Positions 35,769-45,825 of a stretch of 64,000 bases of DNA are shown one piece after another. A program made the position numbers and the translations under genes. Source of the DNA: Ramlibacter humi (GTDB lineage: Bacteria > Pseudomonadota > Gammaproteobacteria > Burkholderiales > Burkholderiaceae_C); assembly GCF_004681975.1 (NCBI RefSeq), contig NZ_SMLK01000002.1:434001-498000 (forward strand), read 5' to 3'. Positions within the stretch are counted from its first letter, which is position 1; the number at the start of each line of letters is the position of its first letter. Under the pieces are notes generated by a model. The model had not been told where the DNA came from and did not search any database. It was given only the letters and a program-made list of their open reading frames with translations.

Positions 35769-38700
35769 ATGAACGCACCGACCAAGATCGACCAGCTGCT
35801 GGTGGCCGCTTCCGGCGAAGCGCCGCGGCTGCGCGAGATCCCCTACAACTACACCTCGTTCTCCGACCGGGAGATCGTCATCCGCCTGCTGGGCCCGCGC
35901 GCCTGGGAACTGCTGGGGCGGCTGCGCGACGAGCGCCACACCGGCCGGTCCGCCCGCATGCTGTACGAGGTGCTGGGCGACATCTGGGTCGTGCAGCGCA
36001 ACCCGTACCTGCAGGACGACCTGCTGGACAACCCGGGCCGCCGCAAGCTGCTGGTGGAAGCGCTGCACCACCGCCTGACCGAGATCGAGAAGCGCCGCAC
36101 GCCGCAGGACGACCCCGAGCGCGACGCGCTGGTGGGCGACCTGCTGTCCGACGCGCGCCGCGCCGTCGCCGCCTTCGACCAGGGCTTCCGCGACACGGCC
36201 GACCTGCGCAAGCGGGCGCAGCGCGTTCTGCGTCGGCATACCGCGAAAGACAACATCAAGTTCGACGGGCTGTCGCGTGTGTCGCACGTCACCGATGCTA
36301 CCGACTGGCGCGTGGAATACCCGTTTGTCGTACTAACGCCGGACACGGAGGCCGAGATGGCCGCCCTGGTCCGGGCCTGCATCGAACTGGAACTGACCAT
36401 CATCCCGCGCGGCGGCGGCACCGGCTACACCGGCGGCGCGATCCCGCTCACCTGGAAGAGCGTGGTCATCAACACCGAGAAGCTCGAGGCGATGAGCGAG
36501 GTGGAGCAGGTGGTCATCCCCGGCCACGACGGCCCCATTCCCACGGTGTGGACCGAAGCCGGCGTGGTCACCCAGCGCGTGGCCGACGCGGCCGAGCGCT
36601 CGGGTTTCGTGTTCGCGGTCGACCCGACTTCGGCCGAGGCGTCATGCATCGGCGGGAACATCGCGATGAACGCAGGCGGCAAGAAGGCCGTGCTGTGGGG
36701 CACCGCGCTGGACAACCTGGTGTCCTGGCGCATGGTCACGCCGCAGGCCGAGTGGCTGGAAGTCACCCGCCTGGACCACAACCTGGGCAAGATCCACGAC
36801 GCCGAGGTCGCCACCTTCGAGCTGCGCTGGTTCGCCGCCGACGGCCGCACCGAACTGCGCAAGGAAAAGCTCGCCATCCCCGGCCCGGCTTTCCGCAAGG
36901 AAGGCCTGGGCAAGGACGTCACCGACAAGTTCCTCTCGGGCCTGCCGGGCATCCAGAAGGAAGGCTGCGACGGCCTGATCACCAGCGCGCGCTGGGTGGT
37001 GCACCGCATGCCCAGCCACACGCGCACCGTGTGCCTGGAATTCTTCGGCAACGCCAGGGACGCGGTGCCCAGCATCGTGGAGATCAAGGACTTCATGTTC
37101 GCCGAGAAGGAGCGCAGCGGCGTCCTTCTCGCCGGCCTGGAGCACCTGGACGACCGCTACCTGCGCGCGGTGGGCTACACCACCAAGTCGCGCCGCGGCG
37201 GCCTGCCCAAGATGGTGCTGGTCGGCGACATCGTCGGCGACGACCCCGACGCGGTGGCGCGCGCCACCTCGGAAGTGGTGCGCATCGCCAACTCGCGCAG
37301 TGGCGAGGGCTTCATCGCCATCAGCCCCGAGGCGCGCAAGAAGTTCTGGCTGGACCGCAAGCGCACCGCCGCCATCAGCAAGCACACCAACGCCTTCAAG
37401 ATCAACGAGGACGTGGTGATCCCGCTGCCGCGGATGGCCGAATACACCGACGGCATCGAGCGCATCAACATCGAGCTGTCGCTGGTCAACAAGATCAAGT
37501 TGGCCAACGAACTGGAAGCTTTCTTCCAGCGCGGCAACCTGCCGCTGGGCAAGCTGGACGACGCCAACGAGATCCCGTCGGCGGAGCTGCTGGAAGACCG
37601 CGTGCAGCAGGCGCTGGCGCTGATCCGCGACGTGCGCGGCCAGTGGCAGTCGTGGCTGGACGGCGTCGAGACAATGTTCCCGCAACTGCAGGACCATTCG
37701 CTGCGCGCCAGCTGGAAGACGCAGATCCGCGCGCCACTGCAGCAGGTCTTCTCGGGCTCGGCGTTCGGGCCGCTGCTGGCGGAAGTGCAGGCCATCCACA
37801 AGCGCGTGCTCAAGGGCCGCGTGTGGGTCGCGCTGCACATGCATGCCGGCGACGGCAACGTGCACACCAACATCCCGGTCAACAGCGACGACTACGAGAT
37901 GCTGCAGGCCGCGCACGGCGCGGTGAAGCGCATCATGGCGCTGGCCCGCTCGCTGGACGGCGTGATCTCGGGCGAGCACGGCATCGGCATCACCAAGCTG
38001 GAGTTCCTCACCGACGAGGAGCTCGGCCCGTTCGCCGACTACAAGGCCAGGGTCGATCCCGAAGGGCGTTTCAACCACGGCAAGCTGCTGCGGCCTTCGA
38101 CCCAGCAGGGCCCGATGTCGCTGTACGCGGACCTGACCAACGCCTACACGCCCAGCTTCGGCCTGATGGGGCACGAGTCGCTGATCATGCAGCAGTCGGA
38201 CATCGGCGCCATCGCCGATTCCATCAAGGACTGCCTGCGCTGCGGCAAGTGCAAGCCGGTGTGCGCCACGCACGTGCCGCGCGCCAACCTGCTGTACAGC
38301 CCGCGCAACAAGATCCTGGCCACCTCGCTGCTGGTGGAGGCTTTCCTGTACGAGGAGCAGACGCGCCGCGGCGTGTCCATCAAGCACTGGCAGGAGTTCG
38401 AGGACGTGTCGGACCACTGCACGGTCTGCCACAAGTGCGCGAACCCGTGCCCGGTGAAGATCGACTTCGGCGACGTGTCGATGAACATGCGCAACCTGCT
38501 GCGCAAGATGGGGCAGAAGACGTTCCGCCCCGCGCAGGCGGCGGGCATGTTCATGCTCAACGCGACCAACCCGGACACCATCAAGCTGGCCCGCACGGCG
38601 CTGGTGGACATCGGCTTCAAGGCGCAGCGGCTGGGCAACGACCTGCTGCGCGGCTTCGCCCGCAAGCAGGTGACGCTGCCGCCGTCGACGCACGAGCGGC

Positions 38701-39659
38701 CGGCGGTGAAAGAGCAGGTCATCCACTTCATCAACAAGAAGCTGCCGGGCGGGCTGCCGAAGAAGACGGCGCGGGCGCTGCTGGACATCGAGGACAAGGA
38801 CTACGTCCCCATCATCCGCGACCCCAGGGCCACCACGTCGGAGACGGAGGCGGTGTTCTATTTCCCCGGCTGCGGCTCGGAGCGCCTGTTCTCGCAGGTG
38901 GGCCTGGCCACGCAGGCGATGCTGTGGCACGCCGGCGTGCAGACCGTGCTGCCGCCCGGCTACCTGTGCTGCGGCTACCCGCAGCGCGGCGCGGGCCAGT
39001 TCGACAAGGCCGAGAAGATCATCACGGACAACCGGGTGCTGTTCCACCGCGTGGCCAACACGCTGAACTACCTGGACATCAAGACCGTGGTGGTCAGCTG
39101 CGGCACCTGCTACGACCAGCTGCAGGGCTACGAGTTCGACAAGATCTTTCCCGGCTGCCGCATCGTGGACATCCACGAGTACCTGCTGGAGAAGGGCATC
39201 AAGCTCGACCCTTCGGCGGGCTCGGGGGGAACGGCTTATCTGTACCACGACCCCTGCCACACGCCGATGAAGCTGCAGGAGCCGATGAAGACCGTGAAGG
39301 CGCTGGTGGGCGACGCGGTGCGCAAGACCGAGCGCTGCTGCGGCGAATCGGGCACCTTCGGCATCACGCGGCCGGACATCTCCACCCAGGTGCGTTTCCG
39401 CAAGGAAGAGCAGCTGCGCATGGACGAAGCCGCGCTGCGCGAAGCCGGCGCCGTCGGCCCCAAGGACAACATCAAGGTCCTCACCAGCTGCCCCAGCTGC
39501 CTGCAGGGCCTGTCCCGTTACAGCCACGACCTGCAGAACGGCCTGCTGGAAGCCGACTACATCGTGGTGGAGATGGCCAACCGCATCCTGGGCGAGAACT
39601 GGATGCCGGAATACGTGCACGCCGCCAACGCGGGCGGCATCGAACGCGTCCTCGTCTGA
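35769..39659 (+). CDS. FAD/(Fe-S) dehydrogenase, D-lactate-dehydrogenase-like, with DUF3683
   Basis: This very large protein (1,296 residues) joins several modules. An N-terminal DUF3683-type region (~1-150) comes first, then an FAD-binding-4 domain with [13 protein letters not shown] (~210-223). The FAD-oxidase C-terminal domain (~480-780) includes [15 protein letters not shown] and [14 protein letters not shown]. Two 4Fe-4S motifs follow ([11 protein letters not shown] near 822, [11 protein letters not shown] near 883), then two CCG domains (from ~1034 and ~1160, each with CCG). This is the quinone-linked D-lactate/2-hydroxyacid dehydrogenase pattern with an unusual N-terminal addition common in Burkholderiales. 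It is transcribed divergently from ugpB across 247 bp; a GC-rich stem (GCCCCGG / CCGGGGC) sits in its leader. Confidence 0.9.
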   Translation: MNAPTKIDQLLVAASGEAPRLREIPYNYTSFSDREIVIRLLGPRAWELLGRLRDERHTGRSARMLYEVLGDIWVVQRNPYLQDDLLDNPGRRKLLVEALHHRLTEIEKRRTPQDDPERDALVGDLLSDARRAVAAFDQGFRDTADLRKRAQRVLRRHTAKDNIKFDGLSRVSHVTDATDWRVEYPFVVLTPDTEAEMAALVRACIELELTIIPRGGGTGYTGGAIPLTWKSVVINTEKLEAMSEVEQVVIPGHDGPIPTVWTEAGVVTQRVADAAERSGFVFAVDPTSAEASCIGGNIAMNAGGKKAVLWGTALDNLVSWRMVTPQAEWLEVTRLDHNLGKIHDAEVATFELRWFAADGRTELRKEKLAIPGPAFRKEGLGKDVTDKFLSGLPGIQKEGCDGLITSARWVVHRMPSHTRTVCLEFFGNARDAVPSIVEIKDFMFAEKERSGVLLAGLEHLDDRYLRAVGYTTKSRRGGLPKMVLVGDIVGDDPDAVARATSEVVRIANSRSGEGFIAISPEARKKFWLDRKRTAAISKHTNAFKINEDVVIPLPRMAEYTDGIERINIELSLVNKIKLANELEAFFQRGNLPLGKLDDANEIPSAELLEDRVQQALALIRDVRGQWQSWLDGVETMFPQLQDHSLRASWKTQIRAPLQQVFSGSAFGPLLAEVQAIHKRVLKGRVWVALHMHAGDGNVHTNIPVNSDDYEMLQAAHGAVKRIMALARSLDGVISGEHGIGITKLEFLTDEELGPFADYKARVDPEGRFNHGKLLRPSTQQGPMSLYADLTNAYTPSFGLMGHESLIMQQSDIGAIADSIKDCLRCGKCKPVCATHVPRANLLYSPRNKILATSLLVEAFLYEEQTRRGVSIKHWQEFEDVSDHCTVCHKCANPCPVKIDFGDVSMNMRNLLRKMGQKTFRPAQAAGMFMLNATNPDTIKLARTALVDIGFKAQRLGNDLLRGFARKQVTLPPSTHERPAVKEQVIHFINKKLPGGLPKKTARALLDIEDKDYVPIIRDPRATTSETEAVFYFPGCGSERLFSQVGLATQAMLWHAGVQTVLPPGYLCCGYPQRGAGQFDKAEKIITDNRVLFHRVANTLNYLDIKTVVVSCGTCYDQLQGYEFDKIFPGCRIVDIHEYLLEKGIKLDPSAGSGGTAYLYHDPCHTPMKLQEPMKTVKALVGDAVRKTERCCGESGTFGITRPDISTQVRFRKEEQLRMDEAALREAGAVGPKDNIKVLTSCPSCLQGLSRYSHDLQNGLLEADYIVVEMANRILGENWMPEYVHAANAGGIERVLV

Positions 39660-39662
39660 ACG

Positions 39663-39691
39663 CCGGTGGCTTCCCTCGCGGGAGCCACCGG
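39663..39691 (+). terminator. Stem-loop after the large dehydrogenase gene
   Basis: CCGGTGGCT (39663-39671) pairs perfectly with AGCCACCGG (39683-39691), 4 bp after the stop codon. There is no T-run, so it may be a Rho-assisted terminator or an mRNA 3'-end stabiliser. Confidence 0.5.
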
Positions 39692-39806
39692 GCCGTGAAT
39701 TCCTCACACTCGCGCAGGCCGCCCCGGGCGGCCCGTCACCAGGTCCGAGCTCGACAGCGTGTATAACCCAAGGCTGTAAGTAGGGGTAACTGAGGCCGGA
39801 GGGTTC

Positions 39807-41150
39807 ATGGGCGCGCGGACGAATGCGATGAGACGGGCTGGCTGGGCACTGGCGGCGGTGTTGGCCGCCAGTGCCGGCACGGCCTGGGCCCAGGTGGGCG
39901 AAGTGGAATTCGCCCGCGGCGTGGGCTTCGCCCAGACGCCGGGGCAGGCGCCGCGCACTTTGGGCAAGGGCCTGCCGCTGAAGGAAGGCGACCGCCTGAC
40001 CACCGCCGACGGCGCTTCGGCGATCGTGAAGCTGGAGGACGGCACGCGCATGACGGTGCGCCCGAACTCCGAGCTCGTCATCTCCCAGTACCAGTTCAAG
40101 GAGAACTCGCCGGACAACAGCATGCTGCTGCAGATGGTCCGCGGGGGCTTCCGCGCCGTCACCGGCCTGATCTCCAAGGCTTCGCCCAACGCCGCCAAGG
40201 TGCAGACCAGCACCGCCACCATCGGCATCCGCGGCACCGACTTCGACGCGCGCATCTGCAACCGCGACTGCGCCGCCGAATCACAGAAGGTGGCCGAGGC
40301 CGCGCGGCCCAACGCCGTGCTGGCCAGCGCCAAGGTGGTGCAGGCCACGGGCGAGATGTACGCGGTGGACGCGAACAACCAGCGCCGCCGCCTGGTGGAA
40401 GGCGGCAGCGTCTACCCCGGCGACGTGATCGAGACCGCGGCCGGCACGCGCGCGGTCATCGCCTTCCGCGACGACACCCGGCTGACGCTGGGCCCGAGCA
40501 CGCGGTTCCGCGTCGACAACTTCGTCTACGACGAACAGAACGCCGGCGAGGGCCGCTTCTTCGCTTCGCTGCTGCGCGGCTCCGTGCGCGCGCTGACGGG
40601 CCTGATCGCCAAGGCCAACAACCGCAACGTCGGCTTTTCCACCGCGACGGCCACCATCGGCATCCGCGGCACCGGCTTCGACATGACCTGCGGCGACACC
40701 TGCACGCTGTACACGTGGCTGGGGTCGATCGTGGTCACGCCGCAAGGCCAGACCGCGCTGCAGGTGCTGCAGTCCGGCCAGGGCCTGGCGATCTCGCCCA
40801 CCGGCGGCATCACCGCGATCTCCGCGCCGCCGGCCATGGACGGCCCGCGACCGGACACCGTCACCGTGCCGCCCAAGCTGTTCTCCAAGGACAGCGTGCC
40901 CGAAGGCCAGGACGGCCTGTACGTCTTCGTGCGCGACGGCCACATCGAGGTGGACACCGTCACCGGCGAGAAGCTGCACATGGGCAGGGGCGAAGCGGGC
41001 TTCGCCAGCAACAGCGGCGAAGTGGGCCGGCCATCGACCATCCCGCGGTTCCTCTCGGGCGACAGGACGCCAATGCCGGACAGCAGGAACCTGAACCTCA
41101 AGACCGTGCTGGACGACATCAACTTCAAGGAAAAGAAGACCTGCAGCTGA
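39807..41150 (+). CDS. Exported protein with two tandem FecR domains
   Basis: This 447-residue protein has a signal peptide (RRAGWALAAVLAASAGTAWAQ). Two FecR-type beta domains follow: one around DRLTTADGASAIVKLEDGTRMTVRPNSELVI to STATIGIRGTDFDARIC (~50-150), the second around DVIETAAGTRAVIAFRDDTRLTLGPSTRFRV to TATIGIRGTGFDMTC (~210-300). Both end in the same TIGIRGT strand. Unlike the true FecR anti-sigma regulator there is no transmembrane or cytoplasmic anti-sigma segment, so a periplasmic binding or scaffolding role is more likely. It is followed 89 bp later by a TpsB transporter gene. Confidence 0.85.
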   Translation: MGARTNAMRRAGWALAAVLAASAGTAWAQVGEVEFARGVGFAQTPGQAPRTLGKGLPLKEGDRLTTADGASAIVKLEDGTRMTVRPNSELVISQYQFKENSPDNSMLLQMVRGGFRAVTGLISKASPNAAKVQTSTATIGIRGTDFDARICNRDCAAESQKVAEAARPNAVLASAKVVQATGEMYAVDANNQRRRLVEGGSVYPGDVIETAAGTRAVIAFRDDTRLTLGPSTRFRVDNFVYDEQNAGEGRFFASLLRGSVRALTGLIAKANNRNVGFSTATATIGIRGTGFDMTCGDTCTLYTWLGSIVVTPQGQTALQVLQSGQGLAISPTGGITAISAPPAMDGPRPDTVTVPPKLFSKDSVPEGQDGLYVFVRDGHIEVDTVTGEKLHMGRGEAGFASNSGEVGRPSTIPRFLSGDRTPMPDSRNLNLKTVLDDINFKEKKTCS

Positions 41151-41239
41151 AGCCCGTGAGCGGGGCGGCGGCTAACAGTGACAAGACGTAACGCGGCTGA
41201 GACAATGCCGCGCACACTGGCATAGAGGGGCGAGAGGAC

Positions 41240-42883
41240 ATGGACAAGGGCAATCGCGCGCGCCCGGCGCCGCTGCGAAGCGGGCGTGCTGCGCCCACCG
41301 TGCTGGCGTTGGCGCTGGCGGCCGGATTCGGGCCCGCGCTGGCCCAGCAGGCACCCGCGGCTGCGGCGCCGCTGGCGTCCGCACCCGAGCCGAAGTTCGG
41401 CATCAAGGGCTTCCAGGTCACCGGCGACAACCCGCTCGACGCGGCCGAGACCGCGCGCATCCTGGCGCCTTTCGTGCGCCCGGACGCCACCATGACCAGC
41501 CTGCAGCAGGCCACCGCGGCGCTGGAGAACGCGCTGAAGGCGCGCGGCTACGGGCTGCACCGCGTGTCGCTGCCGCCGCAGGAAGTGGGCGACACCGTGC
41601 GCCTGGAGATCGTGCATTTCGCCGTCAGCAAGGTCGGCATTGAAGGCGCGAAGATCTACGGCGCCGACAACATCCGCCGCAGCGTGCCCGAGCTGCAGGA
41701 AGGCCGCGCGCCCAACTTCAAGCGCCTGGCCGTCCAGACGGCCATCGCCAACGAGAACCCGAACAAGCAGGTGCAGGTGGGCATCAAGGAAGGCGACGAG
41801 CCCGACAAGATCGACGCCACCATCACGGTCAAGGAAGAGAAGCCCTGGAACGTCGGCCTGAGCGCGTCCAACACCGGCTCGCCTTCCACCGGCCGCGACC
41901 GCTTCACCGTCGCCGGCACGCACACCAACCTGTTCGACCGCGACCACCAGTTCACGGGCGCGTACACCACGTCGCTGGACCGCATGTCCGACGTCAGGCA
42001 GCTGGGCCTGGCCTACCGCGTGCCGCTGTACGAGCTGGGCGGCGTCATCGGCGCCAGCTACACGCGCTCGGACGTGGTCGGCAGCTTCGGCGCCTTCACC
42101 AGCACCGGCGCGGGCCACACTTTCGGCGTCAGCTACACGCACTACCTGCCGCCCGAAGGCGGCCGCCGCTCGTACGTGGCCGTGAGCTACGACGACAAGG
42201 TCTTCAAGGCGGCGCGCATCAACGACGTCGTCATCCCCGGCGCGCTGGACCGCCGCAGCTCGCCGCTGGCCATCGGCTACACCGCGCGCACCGAGTCCGA
42301 CAAGGCGGTCTGGGGCTACGACGTCACGCTGGCGATGAACACCGGATCCGGCCGCGCCAACGACCTGCTCAGCTACCAGAGCGAAGACCCGCGCGTCGAG
42401 ACTGTGCACTGGAAGGCGCTGCGCGGCGGCTTCAACTGGGCCGCGCCGCTGGCCGACAAGTGGCTGGTTTCGTTTCGCGGCAACTGGCAGTACAGCCCCG
42501 ACGTGCTGATCTCGGGCGAGCAGTTCGGCCTGGGCGGCACCGGCTCCGTGCGCGGGACGGCCATCGAGCGGCCGCTGTCCGCCGACAAGGGCCTGTTCGG
42601 CTCGCTGGAAGTGAGCACGCCCGAACTGGCGCCCGGCCTGCGCGCGGTCGGCTTCCTGGATGCCGGCTTCCTCTGGAACAACAACCCCAACGGCCTGACC
42701 AAGCCGGGCAGCGACCAGCTCACCAGCATCGGCGCCGGCCTTCGCTACGCGTCGGGCCCGTGGGTGGCATCGATCGAATACGGCCGCCTGCTGAACTCCA
42801 GCAAGGTGCCGCTGGCGCTGAACGCCGCCTCGCCCCAGCGCGGCGACGACAAGCTGTACGTGAACGTCGGCGTCCGGTTCTGA
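41240..42883 (+). CDS. TpsB/ShlB-FhaC-type outer-membrane transporter
   Basis: This is a 547-residue protein with a signal peptide ending near PALAQ. One or two POTRA domains (residues ~50-210: FGIKGFQVTGDNPLDAAETARILAPFV, then FAVSKVGIEGAKIYGADNIRR) precede a 16-strand barrel. The barrel carries the loop-6 type signature GLGGTGSVRGTAIERPLSADKG (VRG motif of the Omp85/TpsB superfamily) and ends with Phe (VNVGVRF), as outer-membrane barrels do. TpsB proteins export a specific large TpsA exoprotein, but no TpsA gene is nearby; the neighbour is a tandem-FecR protein. Confidence 0.9.
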   Translation: MDKGNRARPAPLRSGRAAPTVLALALAAGFGPALAQQAPAAAAPLASAPEPKFGIKGFQVTGDNPLDAAETARILAPFVRPDATMTSLQQATAALENALKARGYGLHRVSLPPQEVGDTVRLEIVHFAVSKVGIEGAKIYGADNIRRSVPELQEGRAPNFKRLAVQTAIANENPNKQVQVGIKEGDEPDKIDATITVKEEKPWNVGLSASNTGSPSTGRDRFTVAGTHTNLFDRDHQFTGAYTTSLDRMSDVRQLGLAYRVPLYELGGVIGASYTRSDVVGSFGAFTSTGAGHTFGVSYTHYLPPEGGRRSYVAVSYDDKVFKAARINDVVIPGALDRRSSPLAIGYTARTESDKAVWGYDVTLAMNTGSGRANDLLSYQSEDPRVETVHWKALRGGFNWAAPLADKWLVSFRGNWQYSPDVLISGEQFGLGGTGSVRGTAIERPLSADKGLFGSLEVSTPELAPGLRAVGFLDAGFLWNNNPNGLTKPGSDQLTSIGAGLRYASGPWVASIEYGRLLNSSKVPLALNAASPQRGDDKLYVNVGVRF

Positions 42884-42896
42884 TCCAATCCTGCTC

Positions 42897-43313
42897 ATGG
42901 CAGGACTGAAACCCGGCGCGCCCGCGCCCCAGGCAATCACCGTGCACGGCCAGTCGCGCGTGCTGGAAATCGCGTTCAGCGACGGCGCGGTGTTCCGCAT
43001 CCCGTTCGAACTCATGCGCGTGTACTCGCCCTCGGCCGAGGTGAAGGGGCACGGCCCCGGCCAGGAGGTGCTGCAGACCGGCAAACGCGAAGTGGGGCTG
43101 CTGGGCCTGGACCCGGTCGGCAACTACGCCGTGCAGCCGCGCTTTTCCGACGGCCACGACAGCGGCATCTTTTCCTGGGACTACCTCTACCACCTGGGCT
43201 CGCAGCAGGCGCGGCTGTGGGCCGACTACGAACGCCGCCTGGCCGAAGCCGGCGTGGACCGCGACGCGCCGATGGCGGCCGCGGGCGGCGGCGCCTGCGG
43301 CCACCACCACTGA
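42897..43313 (+). CDS. DUF971 family protein
   Basis: This 138-residue protein has the DUF971 (GBBH-like N-terminal) fold: ITVHGQSRVLEIAFSDGAVFRIPFELMRVYSPSAEV and YAVQPRFSDGHDSGIFSWDYLYHLG. These domains have a zinc site in related dioxygenases, and this one adds a C-terminal GGGACGHHH tail with one Cys and three His. It lies 45 bp upstream of ubiE in the same direction, a pairing widely conserved in beta-proteobacteria. A role in Fe-S or ubiquinone metabolism is suggested by context only. Confidence 0.88.
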   Translation: MAGLKPGAPAPQAITVHGQSRVLEIAFSDGAVFRIPFELMRVYSPSAEVKGHGPGQEVLQTGKREVGLLGLDPVGNYAVQPRFSDGHDSGIFSWDYLYHLGSQQARLWADYERRLAEAGVDRDAPMAAAGGGACGHHH

Positions 43314-43358
43314 CGGGTCTCTTGTCCGGCAGCCGGTGAATGCCCCTACCATCGGGGC

Positions 43359-44090
43359 ATGAGCAGCACGCATTTCGGCTACGAAACCGTCGACGAGCGC
43401 GACAAGGCGCGGCGCGTGCGCGGTGTGTTCGATTCCGTGGCGCCGCGCTACGACGTGATGAACGATCTGATGTCGTTCGGCCTGCACCGCGCGTGGAAGG
43501 CGTACACGGTGCTGGTGGCCAACCCCAAGCCTGGCTGGCAGGTGCTGGACATCGCCGGCGGCACGGGCGACCTGGCCCGTGCTTTCGCGCGCAAGGTCGG
43601 CCCCACCGGCCGCGTGGTCCACACCGACATCAACGAAGCCATGCTGCGCACCGGCCGCGACCGGCTGCTGGACGAAGGCGTGGTGCTGCCCACGCTGGTG
43701 TGCGACGCCGAGAAGCTGCCGTTCCCCGACAAGCATTTCGACCTGGTCACGGTGGCCTTCGGCTTGCGCAACATGACGCGCAAGGAGGAGGCGCTGGCCG
43801 AGATGCACCGCGTGCTCAAGCCCGGCGGCAAACTGCTGGTGCTGGAATTTTCCAAGGTCGCCAAGCCGCTCACGTCCGCCTACGACTGGTACTCGTTCCG
43901 CGTGCTGCCGCGGCTGGGCCAGGCGGTGGCCGGCGACTCGGCCAGCTATCGCTACCTGGCCGAGTCCATCCGCATGCACCCGGACCAGGAAACGCTCAAG
44001 ACCCTGATGCACAAAGCGGGTTTCGGACACGTGGATTACCACAACCTCACCGGTGGGGTGGTGGCGCTCCATGTTGGAATCCGCTGCTGA
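43359..44090 (+). CDS. ubiE: Ubiquinone/menaquinone biosynthesis C-methyltransferase
   Basis: This is a 243-residue SAM-dependent methyltransferase. Motif I is [16 protein letters not shown], and the UbiE signatures [17 protein letters not shown] and [21 protein letters not shown] are present. It ends [22 protein letters not shown], the diagnostic C terminus. It C-methylates the demethylated quinol precursor at the membrane. It leads a block with Tim44-domain, ubiJ and ubiB genes. Confidence 0.97.
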   Translation: MSSTHFGYETVDERDKARRVRGVFDSVAPRYDVMNDLMSFGLHRAWKAYTVLVANPKPGWQVLDIAGGTGDLARAFARKVGPTGRVVHTDINEAMLRTGRDRLLDEGVVLPTLVCDAEKLPFPDKHFDLVTVAFGLRNMTRKEEALAEMHRVLKPGGKLLVLEFSKVAKPLTSAYDWYSFRVLPRLGQAVAGDSASYRYLAESIRMHPDQETLKTLMHKAGFGHVDYHNLTGGVVALHVGIRC

Positions 44091-44136
44091 ACCCCCACCT
44101 GCGTAGCTGTACGACAACCAAGCCCGGAGACGATCG

Positions 44137-45144
44137 ATGAAGCTGTGGACTGCCTTTCTCGTGGCCGCGATGGCCCTGGCCAGCGTGGATGCCGACGCCG
44201 CGCGCCGCCTTGGCGGCGGCAAGTCCATCGGCCGCCAGTCCGGCAACGTCACGCAGCGCGAGCAGGCGCAGCGTCCGCCCGCCACGCCGAACAACGCTGG
44301 CGCGCAGAACGAGGCGCAGCAATCGGCCAATCGGCCGGCCACGCCCGCCACGCAACCGGCACAGCCCGCGCCCCGGCGTCCGTGGGGCGCGATGCTCGGC
44401 GGCCTGGCCGCCGGCCTGGGCCTCGCGTGGCTGGCCAACTCGCTGGGCTTCGGACCGGCGCTGGCCAACATGATGCTGTTCGGCTTGCTGGCCCTGCTGG
44501 TGCTGATGGTGGTCGGCTTCGTCATGCGCTCGCGCCGCCCCGCGGGCGCCGGCGGCATGGCTTACTCCGGCGGCCCCGCGCCGGCCGACGTGGCGCGCGA
44601 GCCGCGCCAGTACAGCCCCGACAAGGTGGGCAACGACGCTTCCGCGCGCCCCTGGGAGCGCAGCAGCATGGCATTCGAAGCCGGCAAGTTCGGCCAGCAG
44701 GCCGCCGCGCCCCGCGTGCAGATCGGTTCCGCGCTGGCGGGCCCGCAGAACTGGGGCGTGCCCGAAGGCTTCGACATGGCCGGCTTCGTCGCCGCCGCCA
44801 AGCGCAACTTCCTGACGCTGCAGGACGCCTGGGACCGCTCGGACATCCCGACGCTGCGCTCGATGATGACCGACGAGATGGTGTCCGAGATCCGGTCCCA
44901 GCTGGCCGAACGCGAGCAGCACCTGGACGGCCAGCCGAACAAGACCGACGTCGTGATGCTCGACGCGCAGTTGCTGGGCATCGAGGACCTGGGCGACGCC
45001 TACATGGCCAGCGTGGAGTTCTCCGGGATGATCCGCGAGCAGCCCTCGGCCGGCCCCAGCCCCTTCCGCGAAGTCTGGAACATGACCAAGCCGAAGAGCG
45101 GCGCCAGCGGTTGGCTGGTGGCGGGCGTGCAGGCGCTCCAATGA
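44137..45144 (+). CDS. Tim44-like domain protein, membrane-anchored
   Basis: This 335-residue protein has a signal-like N terminus (LWTAFLVAAMALASVDADA), a Gln/Pro/Ala-rich linker (~35-85), two hydrophobic segments (MLGGLAAGLGLAWLANSLGF, MMLFGLLALLVLMVVGFVM), and a C-terminal Tim44/TIM44-like domain (~210-335) beginning FDMAGFVAAAKRNFLTLQDAWDRSD. The domain is known from the mitochondrial import motor, but bacterial members are of unknown function; location between ubiE and ubiJ is conserved in this group, hinting at quinone-complex assembly at the membrane. Confidence 0.86.
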   Translation: MKLWTAFLVAAMALASVDADAARRLGGGKSIGRQSGNVTQREQAQRPPATPNNAGAQNEAQQSANRPATPATQPAQPAPRRPWGAMLGGLAAGLGLAWLANSLGFGPALANMMLFGLLALLVLMVVGFVMRSRRPAGAGGMAYSGGPAPADVAREPRQYSPDKVGNDASARPWERSSMAFEAGKFGQQAAAPRVQIGSALAGPQNWGVPEGFDMAGFVAAAKRNFLTLQDAWDRSDIPTLRSMMTDEMVSEIRSQLAEREQHLDGQPNKTDVVMLDAQLLGIEDLGDAYMASVEFSGMIREQPSAGPSPFREVWNMTKPKSGASGWLVAGVQALQ

Positions 45145-45214
45145 CGAATGACCGCGGCTGCGCCGCCGATGACAGATGACGGGGGGCCCACGCGGCCCCT
45201 TTGTCATTCGTCAT
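45141..45214. repeat. REP-like inverted repeat (ATGACGAATGAC / GTCATTCGTCAT)
   Basis: Perfect 12-bp arms at 45141-45152 and 45203-45214 surround a GC-rich loop. The left arm includes the stop codon of the Tim44-like gene. The same arm sequence occurs at 19738-19749. Further TGAC/GTCA units (around 45168 and 45238) extend the pattern up to the ubiJ start. Confidence 0.75.
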
Positions 45215-45255
45215 CCGCCGCGAAGCGGCACTCGTTTGTCATCAATAATCCGCGG

Positions 45256-45825
45256 ATGGCCACCGGATCCCCCTTTCCCTTCGTGGGCAGCCTGTTCGAA
45301 GCCGCCGCGCAGCGGCTGCAGCCGCCGCCGTGGGCGGTGCACGAGGCGCAGCGGCGGCTGGTGCTGCTGCTCAACCACATCCTGCAGCAGGAACCGCAGG
45401 CGATGGACCGGCTGCGCCGCCAGGCCGGCCGCGTGGTGGAAGGCCGCTGGCGCATCTTCAACGTGCGGCTGCTCGCCACGCCCGCCGGCCTGCTGGACCT
45501 GGCCAGTCCCGCCGCCGCGCCCGATTTGACGCTCACCATCACCGACGAGTCGCCCTGGACGCTGACTCAGGCCGCGCTGCGCGGCGAGAAGCCGCCCGTG
45601 CGCGTCGAAGGCGACGTGCAGTTCGCCGCCGAGGTCAACTGGCTGGTCGACCACGTGCGCTGGGACCTGGAAGAAGACGTGGCGCGCATCGTGGGCGACG
45701 CGCCCGCGCACGCCATCGGGCAGGCCGCGCGCGCCATGGCCGAGGCGCTGCGCCGCTTCCTGCCCGCGCGCCCGCCCGGCGAGGAAACGCCGTCCGCGCC
45801 GCCCGGCCCCGGCGGACACGCATGA
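45256..45825 (+). CDS. ubiJ: Ubiquinone biosynthesis accessory factor, SCP2 domain
   Basis: This 189-residue protein has the SCP2-like lipid-binding domain of Ubi[27 protein letters not shown] and [48 protein letters not shown]. UbiJ binds the hydrophobic ubiquinone intermediates in the soluble Ubi metabolon with UbiK and several hydroxylases and methylases. The ATG at 45256 comes after the REP-like repeat; its stop overlaps ubiB (ATGA). Context between ubiE and ubiB makes the assignment strong. Confidence 0.93.
   Translation: MATGSPFPFVGSLFEAAAQRLQPPPWAVHEAQRRLVLLLNHILQQEPQAMDRLRRQAGRVVEGRWRIFNVRLLATPAGLLDLASPAAAPDLTLTITDESPWTLTQAALRGEKPPVRVEGDVQFAAEVNWLVDHVRWDLEEDVARIVGDAPAHAIGQAARAMAEALRRFLPARPPGEETPSAPPGPGGHA

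Noticed and set aside
39807-41150. FecR-domain protein as an anti-sigma factor for a nearby ECF sigma
   Set aside because: It has a cleavable signal peptide, two FecR domains and no cytoplasmic anti-sigma segment; the only ECF sigma in the window is 25 kb away and of a group that lacks anti-sigma partners.
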